The notes under the pieces: model-generated
Database searches by the model: none
Told to the model about the DNA's origin: nothing
The model's input: only the letters and a program-made list of their open reading frames with translations
Assembly (NCBI GenBank): GCA_023205875.1
Contig: CP060754.1
Span: 1,054,001-1,118,000 of the forward strand
Direction of reading: 5' to 3'
DNA length: 64,000 nucleotides
From: Chloropicon primus
Lineage: Eukaryota > Chlorophyta > Chloropicophyceae > Chloropicales > Chloropicaceae
In this document: piece by piece, positions 1 to 9,094 of the stretch
Layout of the letters: each line of letters opens with the position of its first letter
How positions within the stretch are numbered: position 1 is the stretch's first letter
Position numbers and translations under genes: made by a program

Positions 1-272
1 AGGAGGTGTGTCGTAGGGCGTCTGGCGTATTGTCCGCACGCACCGTGTGATCACTGATCCGCTTGATCTTCTTCTCCAAGCAAAGGACCTTTTGCTTTCT
101 CCACGAGTCCGCTCCCTCGTTCTCGATCCTTGGGTGGGGTAGGGAGTGTGGGGCCTCATCATCGGACATCGTGGTGGTGTCCTTGCTCCAGGGGATACGG
201 TTTCGGTTTCATTGCTCGGCGCCGCTCCGGAGGGAACGAGAGGCATCCAATATTGGAAGCACTTCGACTCTG

Positions 273-2246
273 ATGAAGGGAGGGTGGGTCATCGGTCGAG
301 GGACTCAGAAGGTTGTTGTTGTGGGGAGACTTTGGGGTGGTCTGCGACAGAGGCCCAGGCAAGCGACGACGAGTGCAACACCGGGTTCTTTGACGTCATC
401 GGATTTCGTGAGGCCAGCGAGGAAACGCGTGTGTTACCCGGCGAGAGCGATGGAACCGGCCTCGATGACTTCCGGCGCGACAGTGGGTGGTCTCGAGCTG
501 GACGAAGGCATCGAGTCGCTTGCGAGGAAGCAGGCGGAGTGGCGCCGGAAGTCCCCGAGGGAAAAGGCGGGCGTCGCCCGAACGGTGCTCGCAAGCCTGG
601 AGTCCCTCTCTTGGTCCGACGCCAAGTGGAACGGGACGCCGTGGGCGGAGGGGCAGCTGGTGCTCGAGGGGTACGACGCCAAGGCGAACTGCCGGGACTC
701 GCACGCCAAGGCACACGCCGCGAGCCAGAAGATGATTTTCGGGCTTGTCATCAAGAGATACTTGCAAAAGGTCATCAAGGAGCTCTCTGAGGGCGGGTCG
801 GGGTCGGAAAGACCCGCAAAAAAAGTTGGAGCCTACGATGTCTTCCCCTGCGATGCTCTCACCGTGCCTAAGGTGGCGGGCGAGGCGTGGTGCCTCCCGA
901 GCAGTGGGTCGCCAGAGGGCAGGAAGACGGCGCCAGAGGGCGTTTGCTTGGTGTTGGGGGCGGGGAACCAGAATTTCCTGAGCATGATCGACGTCTTGGA
1001 CAGGTTGTTCATGCACGACCAGGTGGTCATTCTCAAGCACCACCCTTTGAGGCCATTCTTGTTCGCCCCCTACGCGTCTATTTTGAGGCCCTTGACGGAC
1101 GCCGGACTGGTGCACCAGGTTCAGGACCAGGGCGTGGAGTTCAGCCAGATGATTTGTGGGCACTCTCTCGTCGATCACATCCACGTCACGGGGTCTGGGG
1201 CGACCCACGACGCCATCTGCAAGACGCTGGAGCGCGCCGGAAGGCAGTCTGACGTCGAAATCACCTGCGAACTTGGGTGCGTAACGCCCTGGATCGTTTC
1301 CAATGGCTCGTGGACCAAGAAAGAAATTGCGTTCCAGAGCAAGACCTTGGCCTTCTCAAAGAAATTTGGCGGTGGAGCGAATTGCCTTTCGCCGCAGGTA
1401 TTGATCGTGGACAACGATTGGCCTCAACTCGGATCCTTCCTGGATTCGCTCAAAGGAAGCCTGAGGTCTCTTCCGACTCCTCCAGCTTACTACCCGGGGG
1501 CCTCGAAGCGGCTTGATGCCTTGTGCTCCCAGTACGCGGATTCGCAAGTGGAGTCGGTGGCAGGAACCCCGCACCCATCGACTTTGAGCACTAGTGGCAC
1601 CTCCACGAAGCCCCTCCTGTCTGTTCAGCTCTTGGATTGCGGCTTGCACGGGGATGATGGATTCAATGACGCTGCCCTGAAAACGGAAGCCTTTGCACCT
1701 GTCCTTTCGATTGTCAGGGTCAAGGCAGGCAACGACACGAGGAGGTTCCTGAGACAAGCCGTAAACATCGCCAACGAGGAATGTGAGGGATCGTTGTCCT
1801 GCTCCGTCTCTTGCCCAGGCGCTGTCGCCGAAGGGAGCTCATTCAATGATGTCCTCGCAGATCTGAAGTTTGGCAGTGTTGGCGTGAACTGCTCCACCAC
1901 CTTTGGGTACGTCGCCACGACTGCAGGAGGTGGTTGGGGCGCTTATCCTGGCCTTTACAGCAAGGATGATTGCGGCAGCGGCAACGGCTATATTGGAAAC
2001 ATTGGCAACAGGTTAGGATACGCCAAGACAGTCGTGAAAAGTCCTTCTGTGAACAGCTTCGCGGACATATCGCAAGTACCGCCTGCGTTGATCTCCGAAA
2101 TTCTCTGCTCTTGCTTTCTGAGCAGCGGCACTTTGCAGGGAGCCGGCCGTGCGTTCTCTGTTCTTGTGAAGGCTCTTGTGAAGGCCTTTGCAGGCCTTTT
2201 CAGCTCGTCAAACGCTTCTAGGGGAGGATACAAGAGAATTGAGTAA
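273..2246 (+). CDS. Divergent aldehyde dehydrogenase superfamily protein
   Basis: The protein reads as a member of the NAD(P)-dependent aldehyde dehydrogenase superfamily. Seen: a nucleotide-fold segment VCLVLGAGNQNF, a CELGC segment where the family has ELGG with its general-base Glu, a GGANC segment at the place of the catalytic Cys, and FAPVL where the family has FGPV. These fall in the family order. The first ATG in the open frame is at 273 (657 aa); a second in-frame ATG at 450 gives 598 aa. The stretch between them is rich in Arg, Ser and Thr and could be an organelle transit peptide. The C terminus carries an amphipathic segment after the enzyme domain. The substrate cannot be told. 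The gene meets CTR9 tail to tail with a 50-bp gap. The family is fairly sure; the exact start and function are not. Confidence 0.7.
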   Translation: MKGGWVIGRGTQKVVVVGRLWGGLRQRPRQATTSATPGSLTSSDFVRPARKRVCYPARAMEPASMTSGATVGGLELDEGIESLARKQAEWRRKSPREKAGVARTVLASLESLSWSDAKWNGTPWAEGQLVLEGYDAKANCRDSHAKAHAASQKMIFGLVIKRYLQKVIKELSEGGSGSERPAKKVGAYDVFPCDALTVPKVAGEAWCLPSSGSPEGRKTAPEGVCLVLGAGNQNFLSMIDVLDRLFMHDQVVILKHHPLRPFLFAPYASILRPLTDAGLVHQVQDQGVEFSQMICGHSLVDHIHVTGSGATHDAICKTLERAGRQSDVEITCELGCVTPWIVSNGSWTKKEIAFQSKTLAFSKKFGGGANCLSPQVLIVDNDWPQLGSFLDSLKGSLRSLPTPPAYYPGASKRLDALCSQYADSQVESVAGTPHPSTLSTSGTSTKPLLSVQLLDCGLHGDDGFNDAALKTEAFAPVLSIVRVKAGNDTRRFLRQAVNIANEECEGSLSCSVSCPGAVAEGSSFNDVLADLKFGSVGVNCSTTFGYVATTAGGGWGAYPGLYSKDDCGSGNGYIGNIGNRLGYAKTVVKSPSVNSFADISQVPPALISEILCSCFLSSGTLQGAGRAFSVLVKALVKAFAGLFSSSNASRGGYKRIE

Positions 2247-2296
2247 GGGTCGGGGTCTGCAAAGAAGAAATAAAACCTAAACCACAACAGTTACTT

Positions 2297-5200
2297 TTAG
2301 GATTCAGAGTCACTCTCAAGTGTCATTTTCTTCCTTTTGCTTGGGGGCTTGTAGGTCTTCTTTTCTTTCTTTTCTCCCTCCTCGCCCTCTTTTTCCTTAT
2401 CATCGCCCCCTTCCTTATCTGATTCCTCTGGGTCTCCCAGCAAATCGGTCGACCAAGGGCTAGGCTCCTCCTCCTCCTTTTCCTTCCCTCCTCCAGGTTG
2501 CTTTGCGTCGTCCTCCTCCATCTTCCGCTTTCCCGGACGCGTAGCCCACTTCTCCTGCAAAGCGGCAAGTTTCTCGGCATTCCTCTGAGCCACGGCCTCC
2601 CGCTCTCTCTCCTCCGCCTCTCTCTTCAGCCTCTCTTCATTCTCCTGTTGCTTCAACTCCAAACGAGCGATCTCAACCTCCTCTTCGTATTCCTGGTCAG
2701 CTTTCTGCTTTTCCCTCATGTACGTCTCGACATTCCTCCGTGTTCTCTCCGCCTTGTCTCTCATCAGCGTGAGGTTCTTCTTCAAATCCTTCAGGCTCGC
2801 CCGATTGATGTCCAGCTCCACGTGCTTCTCCTTGTTGTTCTTCAATTCAAAAAGATAGTCGATGAAAAAAGCTGCAAGCTCCAGCCTCCCGATGGCGAAG
2901 TCAAGCTCATGCACCCGCTCGTCGTTCTCCATCGTTTCGGGTCGGTGTATGATCTCATGCGCATGGCCCATAAGAACGACGGCAAGGCAGTACTTCGATG
3001 GCAGCGAGGTGGGCTCGTGGTGAATCGTTTGAAGCAAAAGGGCAGTCGCCTCTTTTTTGTTGCCCGCGGCGTTGAGTGCTTGCGCCATGAGGTTTGAAAT
3101 CTCAACATTCTTCTGCAAATGGAAAGTCCTCTGGCAATAGTGGTAGGTTTTCCAAGCATCTTGGTAATGGCCGTTCTCCAAGTTGATGCTCGCTTTGTTC
3201 TGCCAAGCCTCTGGCATGTCAACAATCTTGATGTCCTGCTTGCTTGCATCCAGAATTTTGTCGAAGATCTTCTTCGCCACGAGACTTTCCCCGAGAAGGG
3301 CTAGACAGACTCCCATACCGAGGGCTGCGAACATGTTCCTCGGACTCGTCGTAACCGCTTGCTTGAACATCGTCAACGCATTGTTGAGCTGCTTCTGGTT
3401 CCCCTCTTTATTTCCCGCCCTCGACTCCTTATAGGCCGCCTGAAGGTACATGCCTCCAAGGGCAGTTTGAGTGAAGTCGTGCTCGTTGGGGCACTTCTTG
3501 TCCATCTCCCTTATGTACCTGTGCGCATCTTTGCTTTTGCCCTTCGCCAAGGAGATCCAAATCAGCATCGCAAGGCACTCGGCACTGTTCTCGTACTGGG
3601 AGAGACCCTGGACACAATACTTGATCGCCTTGTCATCGTAACCCATGGAGAAGCACACTGCAGCGAGTCGCAGTGTGCACTCCAAGTACCCCGGGACATC
3701 CGATAAGAGCTGCTTATACAGGTGGGATGCCTTTTGGAGCGACCCGAGGGCTTCGTGGGAGCGCGCAATGTTGTACCTGATCGGGAAAGAGTAGACCGTG
3801 TTCTCTGCGAGCTTCAGAGCCTTTCCGAACCAGACCAACGCCTTGTCGTGATGGCCGCACCGGTAGTGCATGACTCCGGTGTTGTTTATCATCAAGAGAG
3901 AGCTCTGCTCCGAGTCAGAGTCTTTCCCTTTCGTGTCCATCACGTGGCTGTAGTGCTCCAGTGCCTTTTTGGAATCAAGGCCCGCCAGGAGGTTGGCGAG
4001 GTATTCCTCGAGAAGAACGTTCTTCTTGTCGATGGCGAGGGCCCTCTGAGCGTACTGCACAGCTTTCTGCACCTCGCCCTGAGCCTTGTAAAGGACAGAG
4101 AGATTGATGAGAACCTCCAGGTCACCTTGGCTCGCGTCAGCGATGGCCTCCAGGGCTATGGTAGCCGATTGCACGTTGCCGTTCTTAATAAACACCTTTG
4201 CCATTCCGTGGTTTGGGAATATGTAGTCCTTGTCCTCAGCCTTGGCGCTCCTGAAGCACATCAAAGCCTGGTCCGATTGGTCGGCGAGGTAGTAGACCAT
4301 CCCCAGATAGTAGTAAGCCTCCGCCTTGATGGAAGACTCGTGAGTGTCCGACTCGATCACTTCTTGCGCCAGCTTCGCCACCACGTTGTACTCCCCCCTG
4401 TTGAACAGCTGCTCGCAAATGGAAATGAGATTGAAGGCAAGGTGCGGGTTCAGCTCGTAGGCCGCTTTCAGAAGAGCCAGCCCCCCTTTCAAGTCCTCCT
4501 TGTTCTTCGAGAGGACCTTGAGAGCTCCGAGGCCTGCCTTGGCTTCCGCAGAGGAGTCGTCCAACTGGGCTACCCTCTCGTAACACCGCTCCGCCATGTC
4601 GTGCCTCTTCAGCTGCAGGTAGCAGGCAGCCATCGCGAGCCTGACATAGTTCGGGCACCTCTCGGACCCGAGCGCCCTCAAAATCTTCCCGTAATGCCCG
4701 AGGGCCTCCGTGAACTTTCTTTGCCTGAAGCAGCAGTAGGCGCAGCCCAAGTGGCCGCTGCAGTTCACCTCACCCCCAAACTCCGGCAAGAGAGCGTTCT
4801 CGAAGCACTTCTTGGCACGGGTGTAGTCCTCCTTTGCCAGCTCAAGCTTCCCGTTGGCGATCCAGTGCTCCGTCATCCCCCTCGTCCGGTCTATGGCAGC
4901 CGCGCTCGTGAGGTAGTTCTCCGCCGCGACGAGGCAACTGGCCTTCTCCTCCGGCGTCTTGGCCGACATCGTTTCCTCTATCTTTGCCTCCGCCAGGGCG
5001 CAGAAGGCTTGGACCCGCTGAAGCTTCCCCGAGTTACCGTAGTGCTCCCCCACGTCGTCGCTCGTGAGCTCCTTCAGCATGATCAAGTACTGCTCCTTCA
5101 TGCCCTTGTTGTAGTAGACCCTCGCCGCGTCTATCCAGTACGTCAGCGGCGCCTCCTCTGCCTTGAACAAGTCCACCACGAGCTCTGCGTCTTTCATGTC

Positions 5201-5329
5201 CTCCCACGGAAGCACCACCGTGAGGTCCGAGTTCAGCGAAGGGATGTACAAAACGTCCCTCGCTCCCTCCTCCTCCCTCTTGCCTCCCTCAGGCCTCGCC
5301 CCTTCCTCCACCTCCATTGGCTCCACCAT
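2297..5329 (-). CDS. CTR9: Paf1 complex subunit CTR9 (TPR protein)
   Basis: CTR9 is the TPR scaffold of the Paf1 complex, which travels with RNA polymerase II and promotes elongation and histone H2B/H3 modification in the nucleus. The 1010-aa protein has the CTR9 plan: a short acidic N terminus, TPR repeats through roughly residues 100-830, then a long charged coiled coil (about 840-940) and a Lys/Glu/Asp/Ser-rich tail ending in ESDSES. Human CTR9 is about 1170 aa, so this copy is somewhat compact. The ATG at 5329 (MVEPMEVEEG) was chosen because it is the first in the frame that opens onto conserved sequence; the frame stays open upstream but without ATG support. It is divergent from PRP4, and both genes carry a copy of a 41-bp inverted repeat just before their coding regions. 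Confidence 0.93.
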   Translation of the reverse strand: MVEPMEVEEGARPEGGKREEEGARDVLYIPSLNSDLTVVLPWEDMKDAELVVDLFKAEEAPLTYWIDAARVYYNKGMKEQYLIMLKELTSDDVGEHYGNSGKLQRVQAFCALAEAKIEETMSAKTPEEKASCLVAAENYLTSAAAIDRTRGMTEHWIANGKLELAKEDYTRAKKCFENALLPEFGGEVNCSGHLGCAYCCFRQRKFTEALGHYGKILRALGSERCPNYVRLAMAACYLQLKRHDMAERCYERVAQLDDSSAEAKAGLGALKVLSKNKEDLKGGLALLKAAYELNPHLAFNLISICEQLFNRGEYNVVAKLAQEVIESDTHESSIKAEAYYYLGMVYYLADQSDQALMCFRSAKAEDKDYIFPNHGMAKVFIKNGNVQSATIALEAIADASQGDLEVLINLSVLYKAQGEVQKAVQYAQRALAIDKKNVLLEEYLANLLAGLDSKKALEHYSHVMDTKGKDSDSEQSSLLMINNTGVMHYRCGHHDKALVWFGKALKLAENTVYSFPIRYNIARSHEALGSLQKASHLYKQLLSDVPGYLECTLRLAAVCFSMGYDDKAIKYCVQGLSQYENSAECLAMLIWISLAKGKSKDAHRYIREMDKKCPNEHDFTQTALGGMYLQAAYKESRAGNKEGNQKQLNNALTMFKQAVTTSPRNMFAALGMGVCLALLGESLVAKKIFDKILDASKQDIKIVDMPEAWQNKASINLENGHYQDAWKTYHYCQRTFHLQKNVEISNLMAQALNAAGNKKEATALLLQTIHHEPTSLPSKYCLAVVLMGHAHEIIHRPETMENDERVHELDFAIGRLELAAFFIDYLFELKNNKEKHVELDINRASLKDLKKNLTLMRDKAERTRRNVETYMREKQKADQEYEEEVEIARLELKQQENEERLKREAEEREREAVAQRNAEKLAALQEKWATRPGKRKMEEDDAKQPGGGKEKEEEEPSPWSTDLLGDPEESDKEGGDDKEKEGEEGEKKEKKTYKPPSKRKKMTLESDSES

Positions 5330-5334
5330 CACGC

Positions 5335-5375
5335 CAAACCCAACAAGCGACCGACCAAACGAAAGCCCTTGAGAC
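5335..5375 (-). repeat. Left arm of 41-bp inverted repeat (CTR9 leader)
   Basis: Read on the minus strand this arm begins gtctcaagggctttcg and ends gttgggtttg. It matches the plus strand at 5626-5666 in 38 of 41 positions. It lies 5 nt before the CTR9 ATG, so it probably forms the CTR9 5' leader or core promoter. Confidence 0.85.
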
Positions 5376-5625
5376 GTACTACACGAACGCACCCTTGCCC
5401 TTCCCTCTTCCTCTCTCTGTCGTGCGGAATACGCCGCCAAACCCAACCCACACGCGCGACGATCGGAGCGATCGCCGTCAAGGTAGAGGAAAGACAAAGA
5501 CGCAGATCTTTAAACCTAAAGGCCGAGGCGATCGATGCGAACGGTGGGGGTGTCCAAAGTTTGGACGAGAACGTGGAGAGGGTTTGGAAGAATTGGCGGG
5601 CGTTGAGGGGATTGGACGAAAGTGC

Positions 5626-5666
5626 GTCTCAAGGTCTTTCGTTTGGTTGGTCACTTGTTGGGTTTG
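5626..5666 (+). repeat. Right arm of 41-bp inverted repeat (PRP4 leader)
   Basis: This arm begins gtctcaaggtctttcg and ends gttgggtttg on the plus strand. It is the 38/41 partner of 5335-5375 in inverted orientation, and ends 28 nt before the PRP4 ATG. The two arms are separated by 250 bp. Confidence 0.85.
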
Positions 5667-5694
5667 AGGTTCTGTCAGTGGAGGGATCACCAAC

Positions 5695-7089
5695 ATGATG
5701 GAGGGTGCTCCCATCGTGTCGACCTCGAGGCAGGAGGAGCTGATCAAGGAGTTCGAGCTGAAGCGGCGGAGCAAGAGCATCGTCGTTCCGACGAATGATG
5801 GGCAGGTGCGCCAGCTGCTTCGGTCCCTGGGGGAGCCCATCACGCTGTTCGGGGAGAGGGAGGTGGACAGGAGGGACAGGCTGAGGGGGATACTGACTGG
5901 GCTCGATGCGGAGGGCAAGGGGGTGGCGACCACGATGGAGGTGGAGGAGGATGATGATGTGGAGGAGGTTCCGGTATCGGAGCTGTTTTACACGGAGGGT
6001 ACGGTCGCGCTCCTGGAGCACAGGAGGCGGGTGGCGAAGTCGTCGCTCGAGCGGGCGTCCCGGAGAGTCGCTTGGGCGAACTCGGAGGAGGGGCAGGGGC
6101 AGCTGAACAAGTCACGGGAGCGGCTCACCGGGGCTGCGAAGGAGGTCGGGGAGGACTGCAGCGAATTCGGGGACGACAGGCCGATATCGGACTGCAGCGT
6201 GTCGTCGTGCGGGAGGATCCTCTGCACGGCCAGCTGGAGCGGGACGTACAAGACCTGGGAGCTGGACGGGTGCAAGAAGGTCTCCAGCGTCGGCGCGCAC
6301 AGCGACAGGATCACCGGCGTCGCCCTGCACCCGAGGGCCGCGCTCGGATCCGACTCCGAGACCTTGCAGGTAGCCACTGCCTGCAGTGACGCCGCGGCGA
6401 AGCTTTGGTCCCCCTCGGGGAAGCTGCTTCACGCCCTCGAGGGACACACGGACAGGCTGGCGAGGATAAGCTTCGACCCCCTCGGGACCTCTGTGGCGAC
6501 CGCGTCGTACGACAAGACGTGGCGTCTTTGGGACTGCGAGACCGGGGTCAACCTGCTGGAGCAAGAGGGCCACAGCAGGCAGGTGTACTGCGTGGGGTTC
6601 CAGTGCGATGGATCTCTTTTGGTGTCCGGGGGGCTGGACGCCATCGGGAGGGTGTGGGACCTGAGGACGGGAAAGTGCATCCGGACGCTGAGGGGGCACA
6701 TCCAGGGGATTCTCTCCGCCGACTTTTCGCCGAACGGCCACCAAATAGCGACGGGAGGGGAGGACCATACCTGCTTGGTGTGGGACTTGAGGATGGGCCC
6801 CAACAAGATGAGGCAAGAGCACCTGTACACGATCGCGGCCCATCAGTCTTTGGTCTCCAAGGTGAGGTACGCCCCGGACCACGGCGCGGTCCTCCTCACG
6901 GCGAGCTACGACAGGAAGGTGAAGCTGTGGGACAGCAAGACCTTTTCCCTGCTGAGTTGCCTCGAGGGGCACGAGAACAAGGTCATGGGCGCGGACATCG
7001 TCCCCGCGACGAGGAGCGTCGTCAGCGTGGGATACGACAGGACCATAAAGGTGTGGAAGATGAAGGGGGACGCGGGCGAGGAGGCGTGA
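5695..7089 (+). CDS. PRPF4: U4/U6 snRNP protein PRP4 (WD40)
   Basis: PRP4 is a core protein of the U4/U6 di-snRNP and tri-snRNP of the spliceosome. The 464-aa product has the family layout: an N-terminal splicing-factor-motif segment around residues 40-65 with QLLRSLGEPITLFGE, a helical charged linker, then seven WD40 blades from about residue 160 to the end. Blades end in signatures such as KTWRLWD, GRVWD, CLVWD, VKLWD and IKVWK. Two ATGs stand in tandem at 5695 and 5698 and either may be used. It ends 50 bp from the stop of the convergent small membrane protein. The assignment rests on the SFM-plus-WD40 arrangement, typical of PRP4 and of little else. Confidence 0.93.
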   Translation: MMEGAPIVSTSRQEELIKEFELKRRSKSIVVPTNDGQVRQLLRSLGEPITLFGEREVDRRDRLRGILTGLDAEGKGVATTMEVEEDDDVEEVPVSELFYTEGTVALLEHRRRVAKSSLERASRRVAWANSEEGQGQLNKSRERLTGAAKEVGEDCSEFGDDRPISDCSVSSCGRILCTASWSGTYKTWELDGCKKVSSVGAHSDRITGVALHPRAALGSDSETLQVATACSDAAAKLWSPSGKLLHALEGHTDRLARISFDPLGTSVATASYDKTWRLWDCETGVNLLEQEGHSRQVYCVGFQCDGSLLVSGGLDAIGRVWDLRTGKCIRTLRGHIQGILSADFSPNGHQIATGGEDHTCLVWDLRMGPNKMRQEHLYTIAAHQSLVSKVRYAPDHGAVLLTASYDRKVKLWDSKTFSLLSCLEGHENKVMGADIVPATRSVVSVGYDRTIKVWKMKGDAGEEA

Positions 7090-7139
7090 AACGCGTAACG
7101 CGTAACGCGTAAATCTATTTTATTGTAGTACTTGGGTCA

Positions 7140-7514
7140 TTATTCGAACTCCTCCGTTCTCGATCCGTCTGGGTCCGGACCCAAGGGGTACCGCCCGTAA
7201 CGGTCCTCGCGAATGAGGTAACCGTCATCGTCCCTGTAGATGGACTCGTCCTCCCCCCCGAAAAGGGAGAACACGAGCCACAGGAGGCCCGCCCCTCCGG
7301 CAAGCTTCAACATCGACCTCCGCTTCTCCACGCCTCGGTCCCTGTAATACCTCTGCCTCCGTCCTGGCCCCGGCCTCCTGTAGTCCTCCTCGTACACCGG
7401 CTCCGCCACCACCCGCCTGTCGCCCCTCCTGTTGGCGGCACCGCACCTCCCCCTCCCCCTCAGCCCTCCCCCTGGCCGAGGCTGCACCCCAGTAGTCGCC
7501 CTCGTCGCTCTCAT
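7140..7514 (-). CDS. Small single-pass membrane protein, unknown function
   Basis: This 124-aa protein is not recognised. The N-terminal 65 residues are Arg/Gly/Pro-rich and could be part of an organelle-targeting region. One hydrophobic segment at about 69-86 (LKLAGGAGLLWLVFSLFG) would cross a membrane. The C-terminal 35 residues are acidic with several Tyr and end in EEFE. The ATG at 7514 was taken because the next upstream frame extension lacks an ATG near conserved-looking sequence. It shares a divergent intergenic region with the RBM34-like gene. Codon use is host-like, which supports a real gene. A plastid or mitochondrial membrane location is a guess. Confidence 0.6.
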   Translation of the reverse strand: MRATRATTGVQPRPGGGLRGRGRCGAANRRGDRRVVAEPVYEEDYRRPGPGRRQRYYRDRGVEKRRSMLKLAGGAGLLWLVFSLFGGEDESIYRDDDGYLIREDRYGRYPLGPDPDGSRTEEFE

Positions 7515-7966
7515 CCTCACCAGAGCACCTTTTCCTTGCAAGCGAGGGCTCTTTCGAAAGATCAAGACACGACGTTTCCGACAGAACGCCTCTCCTCTCC
7601 CTCTAACCCCCCGACTTCTCCCCCTCTCTCGTCCCCCCTCTCCCCTCTGTCTCTCTCTCTCTCTGTCCCTCTGTCTCTCTTACTCGCTGGAACGAGGCGG
7701 CGAGGACGAGCGCAGCGAGGCTTGGGTTGGACGGCCGAGGGAGGGACGAGAGTTGGTTTTTCGACGAGAGCACGAAGATATTACTACGCGTGGTCTCCAG
7801 GGCTTTCGTATGACACCTTGTTTGAAGGTTTTGGCGAAGAAACCGTGAAGAAAGTCGTGGCGGCCGGAAAGTCTGTTGTGCAGTGCATGGAGGACGAGGA
7901 CGAGGGCGAGGGGGAAGCATAGCATAGCATTGGTTTTGGTTTTGTTGATAGGAGTGGTCGGTAGTG
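7515..7966. promoter_or_regulatory. Divergent intergenic region with CT tract
   Basis: The 452-bp head-to-head gap holds a C+T-rich stretch with (CT)n runs around 7640-7680, a 16-mer at 7542-7557 (gcgagggctctttcga) that recurs at 17798-17813, and no convincing gene. Open frames here are low-complexity Ser/Pro/Leu translations of the CT tract. Confidence 0.5.
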
Positions 7967-9058
7967 ATGGTCGTCGGAAGCCTTTTCGCGGGACTGTTCG
8001 GTTCCGGGTCGCAGAAGAAGGAGGAGGAGAAGGGAAACGGGCTGTTCTCGAACGACAAGTACAAGAGGAGGGAGAAGGAGGCCGCTGTTGTTGTCGAGGA
8101 GGGGGCGAAGAAGGACGTGGAGGAGGCGAAGAAGGGGGGAAAGGCGAGGACCCATTCGCAGAGGCGCGCCTCCACCTCGAGGGACGACCTGCCGGAGAAG
8201 AGGGAGAGGACCATATTCGTCGGGAACGTCCCGTCGACCATAACGAAGAAAGCCCTGAAGAAGGTGTTCAGTGAATGCGGGAGCATCGAGTCGGTTCGCT
8301 TCAGGTCTCAGCCGCTGAACCTGGAGAACAAGATGCCCTACCACGACACGGCCCTGACGAGGCGGATTGCCGCAGTGAAGGGCATGGTACAGGCGGAGAG
8401 GACCCAGAAGGCCTACGTCGTCTTCAAGGCGGCCGAGGGCGCGGAGAAGGCCCTTCAGTTGAACATGACCAAAGTGGGCGACAAGCACATCATGGTCGAC
8501 TTTGCGGGAGCGAAGAGCACGAACATGGACGGGGCACCGGTCCAGTACGACCCGACCATGAGCGTGTTTTTGGGAAACTTGCCAGTCGACGTCGAGGAGG
8601 AGGAGGTCATAACCTTCTTCCACGGGGCGGACCACGTCCCTCAGGTCCAAGGAGAGATAGACGCGGTGAGGGTGGTGCACGACAGGAGCACGGGCCTGGG
8701 GAAGGGCTTCGGGTACGTGCTTTTCAAGACCAAGAACGCTGCGAAGGCGGCCATGCAGCTCAACGGAGAGAAGCTCAAGGAGAGGGAGGTGAGAGTGATG
8801 AAGGTGAAGGCGCAGAGCGGCGGAAAGGGAGGGGGGAATCCCAGCAAGGACGACAAGAGGACGAAGCTCGGGGCGTTCAAGAGGAGGAAGGGCGGCTCCA
8901 AGGCCAAAGGGAAGGCGGCACCTTGGCAAGGAATGAAGGCCAAGAGCAAGATCACGAAGAAGACTGCTCCAGGCAAAAAAGACAAGCTCCTCTCCTCCAA
9001 GGTCAAGAAGCACACGGCAAAGTCCACGACGAGAAAGATGAAGAAGACGAAGAGATAG
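7967..9058 (+). CDS. RBM34/Nop12-like nucleolar RNA-binding protein
   Basis: The 363-aa protein carries two RRM domains. RRM1 (about 80-185) starts RTIFVGNVPSTIT and is interrupted by a long loop, as in RBM34 and yeast Nop12. RRM2 (about 200-285) starts SVFLGNLPVDV and has the RNP1-like segment GKGFGYVLFK. The C-terminal 80 residues are strongly Lys/Arg-rich with KKK and KRR clusters, typical of nucleolar proteins. The family acts in large-subunit pre-rRNA processing. The ATG at 7967 is the first in frame; the frame just upstream opens only with GTG. It ends 36 bp from the stop of the convergent cyclotransferase-like gene. Confidence 0.85.
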   Translation: MVVGSLFAGLFGSGSQKKEEEKGNGLFSNDKYKRREKEAAVVVEEGAKKDVEEAKKGGKARTHSQRRASTSRDDLPEKRERTIFVGNVPSTITKKALKKVFSECGSIESVRFRSQPLNLENKMPYHDTALTRRIAAVKGMVQAERTQKAYVVFKAAEGAEKALQLNMTKVGDKHIMVDFAGAKSTNMDGAPVQYDPTMSVFLGNLPVDVEEEEVITFFHGADHVPQVQGEIDAVRVVHDRSTGLGKGFGYVLFKTKNAAKAAMQLNGEKLKEREVRVMKVKAQSGGKGGGNPSKDDKRTKLGAFKRRKGGSKAKGKAAPWQGMKAKSKITKKTAPGKKDKLLSSKVKKHTAKSTTRKMKKTKR

Positions 9059-9094
9059 GTCTTGCTCGTCGTTTAAAATACATTTAATACATTC

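Larger units (their letters stand above)
5330..5694. promoter_or_regulatory. Divergent promoter region between CTR9 and PRP4
   Basis: This 365-bp stretch separates two head-to-head genes. It contains no convincing ORF. Its outstanding feature is a pair of 41-bp inverted-repeat arms lying against the two coding regions (listed separately). That it acts as a bidirectional promoter is inference from gene orientation. Confidence 0.6.

Noticed and set aside
3722-5698. A 658-codon plus-strand frame opposite CTR9 running to the PRP4 start
   Set aside because: Shadow of CTR9 TPR codons; no recognisable domain, and it depends on the complementary strand's bias.
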